The translations under genes were made by a program, and so were the position numbers. This document shows positions 6,258-7,651 of a stretch of 7,651 bases of DNA, piece by piece. The stretch covers positions 1 to 7,651 of the forward strand of contig CANOBT010000224.1 in assembly GCA_947564305.1 (NCBI GenBank), in the 5' to 3' direction. The notes beneath the pieces were generated by a model. The model ran no database searches and was not told where the DNA came from. It was given only the letters and a program-made list of their open reading frames with translations. Source of the stretch: an uncultured Lachnospiraceae bacterium (GTDB lineage Bacteria > Bacillota_A > Clostridia > Lachnospirales > Lachnospiraceae). Each line of letters begins with the position of its first letter. Positions within the stretch are counted from its first letter, which is position 1.

Positions 6258-7395
6258 ATCCATTTTCATGCATACCTCTTATCAATTCTCCTATGGTCCA
6301 TATTTTTGCATTTAGCTTTTGACTTAATATTTTCCTAACATCCTCTTCATGTTCCACTAGAGATATAATTACCAAATCCACACCAGGCAATGTTTCTTTT
6401 GGTGTGTATATTGGTATGGTTGGTTTTAAATACGGTATGCTTCTGTCTATAAAGTAACAGACCGATATACCCGCCTCTTTTAATGAATTCTCAATCTGTT
6501 TTCCAATAGTTCCGTTTCCATATATTGCTACCTTGTGAAAACCTCTTTTTTTTATGATATCCCAAATCCTTATCCCTCTGTTTTCCTGCTTCAGCCAGTC
6601 ATCATACAAAGTTACCATGTTCCTGAACTTATCGAGAAGCTGTATTTTCCCGAATACTTCTTTCCAAAAAGCCTGCTGCAAATCAGACATTTCCGCATCA
6701 GAAAGCAGTTTAATTTTTCTCACAATCTCTACAACTTCCTGTTCAGACTGAATCATCTTTACCGTTTGAAGAGATGCATTATTTCCATCCATAACATGTT
6801 CAAATAAAATGTCATCATTTAATACAAACTGTTTTCCTTCGCTCAACATACAGAGCCATAGCAGCCAGTCGTCTGCCCCATTATGATGCAGAATATTTTT
6901 CTTCCAGATATCTGAAATTGAATTCTTCCTGATAAGTACCTGTCCTGGAGACACAATTGTATTCCCGTTTCTAATGACATAATTTCTGTCAACCGCATTC
7001 TGAAAGAATCTCTGCTCATCATAGTAAATTTTGCCTCCGTCTACTAATCGACAAACCACTGCATCCCCATCTTTGATTCGGTCCAACTGACTTTTAAGAT
7101 ATAAAGGGAAAATCCGATCATCCTGATCCAGAAATAATACATATTCCCCCTTCGCCTCATTTAATCCATGAACTCTTGCTCCATGGATACCTCGGTTAAA
7201 CTCTGTGTTCAAAATCCTGATATCAACCGTATACGAATATATATCTATTTTGATAGGCGTCAGAGGGTCATCATTGACAAACAATAATTCTGTCTTTGCG
7301 CCTGTAACTTCTGCACAGGCTTCGATTTGATGAATCATCCTCTCTATGTACGGTATTCCTTGATAAACCGGAACAACTACGCTTACTGATACCAA
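6256..7395 (-). CDS. Family 2 glycosyltransferase with C-terminal Rossmann-like module
   Basis: The 379-residue product starts with TTG. There is an in-frame stop eight codons upstream and no in-frame ATG before residue 20, while the first GT2 strand 'SVVVPVYQG' is already at residues 5-13. The GT-A domain shows 'LLFVNDDP' at 37-44 (nucleotide binding), 'NRGIHGARVHGLNEAKGEY' at 67-85, the metal-binding 'FLDQDD' at 88-93, and 'GADDWLLWL' at 173-181, which carries the presumed acceptor-activating Asp. This is an inverting glycosyltransferase using a nucleotide sugar; donor and acceptor are unknown. A helical linker (about 210-284) leads to a Rossmann-like module: 'VAIYGNGTIGKQIENSL' at 288-304, 'YFIDRS' at 314-319, 'IPIYTPKE' at 327-334, 'VDLVIISLVEHEEDV' at 339-353. 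No membrane helix is seen, so it should act in the cytosol on a lipid-linked glycan. It starts 25 bp after the upstream partial gene. Confidence 0.94.
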   Translation of the reverse strand: MVSVSVVVPVYQGIPYIERMIHQIEACAEVTGAKTELLFVNDDPLTPIKIDIYSYTVDIRILNTEFNRGIHGARVHGLNEAKGEYVLFLDQDDRIFPLYLKSQLDRIKDGDAVVCRLVDGGKIYYDEQRFFQNAVDRNYVIRNGNTIVSPGQVLIRKNSISDIWKKNILHHNGADDWLLWLCMLSEGKQFVLNDDILFEHVMDGNNASLQTVKMIQSEQEVVEIVRKIKLLSDAEMSDLQQAFWKEVFGKIQLLDKFRNMVTLYDDWLKQENRGIRIWDIIKKRGFHKVAIYGNGTIGKQIENSLKEAGISVCYFIDRSIPYLKPTIPIYTPKETLPGVDLVIISLVEHEEDVRKILSQKLNAKIWTIGELIRGMHENG

Positions 7396-7403
7396 CGCTT
7401 TTT

Positions 7404-7410
7404 CACCTCT
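7404..7410 (-). promoter_or_regulatory. Ribosome-binding site supporting the TTG start of GT2
   Basis: The minus strand reads AGAGGTG, then 8 nt, then TTG at 7395. It lies between the stop of the preceding gene (7421) and the TTG, and it is the main evidence for this rare start codon. Confidence 0.7.
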
Positions 7411-7420
7411 GATAAATCAC

Positions 7421-7651
7421 TTATACAATCGGGATTTCCTGTGGACGAACCCAGAGCATTCGTTCTCTATGAATCCCTAATGAAGATAACTCGTCCATAA
7501 TCTCATCTGCCATCTCTCTGTTCTTGACTGCGATGAGTATTTTTATATAATCTAAACTCACAATCCGGGCAGGATGTATAATTTTTCTGCCGTCACAGGT
7601 ATTTTTATCAACCCATGATAAAATTTACGTTTTCTTCAATAGGTTTTGTTC
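7421..7651 (-). CDS. 3' end of a glycan-locus gene ending in a Rossmann-like module; apparent frameshift
   Basis: Only the C-terminal part lies in the window. Reading from the right edge, one frame gives 'TKPIEENVNFI' (from 7649) and then hits TGA. The adjacent frame continues 'WVDKNTCDGRKIIHPARI', then 'LDYIKILIAVKNREMADEI', then 'LGIHRERMLWVRPQEIPIV', and stops with TAA at 7421. Joined, they read like one module: hydrophobic strand, WVDKN, a 'P..I' turn, a hydrophobic strand 'IKILIAV', and a 'GI..ER..WV' end, matching the second half of the C-terminal modules in the next two genes. The break lies at 7616-7623, where AAAA on the plus strand (7620-7623) is a natural slip site. A one-base insertion, real or from sequencing error, is the simplest reading. 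The catalytic part, if any, is outside the window; by analogy it may be another glycosyltransferase. The stop is 25 bp before the GT2 start, so it belongs to the same operon. Confidence 0.65.

Overview
The window is a compact glycan-biosynthesis gene cluster, with every gene on the minus strand (transcribed right to left). AT-rich DNA, strong purine-rich Shine-Dalgarno sequences, TTG/GTG starts and the style of the proteins suggest a low-GC Firmicute, most likely a gut Clostridia/Lachnospiraceae member. This is inference; there is no rRNA or other marker gene here.

Order of transcription: (1) the 3' end of an unidentified gene (7651-7421), whose product ends in a Rossmann-like 'WVDKN' module and which carries an apparent one-base frameshift; (2) a family 2 glycosyltransferase (7395-6256, TTG start); (3) a family 8 glycosyltransferase (6245-4989); (4) an FkbM-type SAM methyltransferase (4962-3889); (5) a family 4, GT-B fold glycosyltransferase (3871-2483); (6) a large HAD-superfamily protein (2460-373); (7) the first 97 codons of a ribulose-phosphate 3-epimerase family protein (331-38), whose frame breaks close to the window edge. 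Gaps between genes are 10-41 bp and each start has its own ribosome-binding site. No terminator or promoter is visible inside, so this looks like the middle of one long operon. No stretch over 300 bases lacks a gene, and I see no tRNA, rRNA, CRISPR array or insertion sequence.

Together the genes could build and decorate a surface polysaccharide or glycoconjugate: three glycosyltransferases with different folds add sugars, FkbM would O-methylate the product, and the HAD and epimerase-like proteins may act on phosphorylated sugars or polymer phosphates. No flippase, polymerase, chain-length regulator or initiating phosphoglycosyltransferase lies in the window.

The main observation is that six consecutive products, with five unrelated catalytic folds among the five complete ones, all carry a module of the same kind: a glycine-rich first strand/turn (YGxGxxG-like), then hydrophobic-D-[NSRK], then a 'G..VISP'-like strand and a hydrophobic 'IIIS'-like strand. 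It is N-terminal or central in the HAD, GT4 and FkbM proteins and C-terminal in the GT8, GT2 and upstream partial proteins. This looks like a shared ligand-binding or docking module spread through one pathway. Both frame breaks lie within about 55 bp of the window ends, so sequencing or assembly error must be considered for them.
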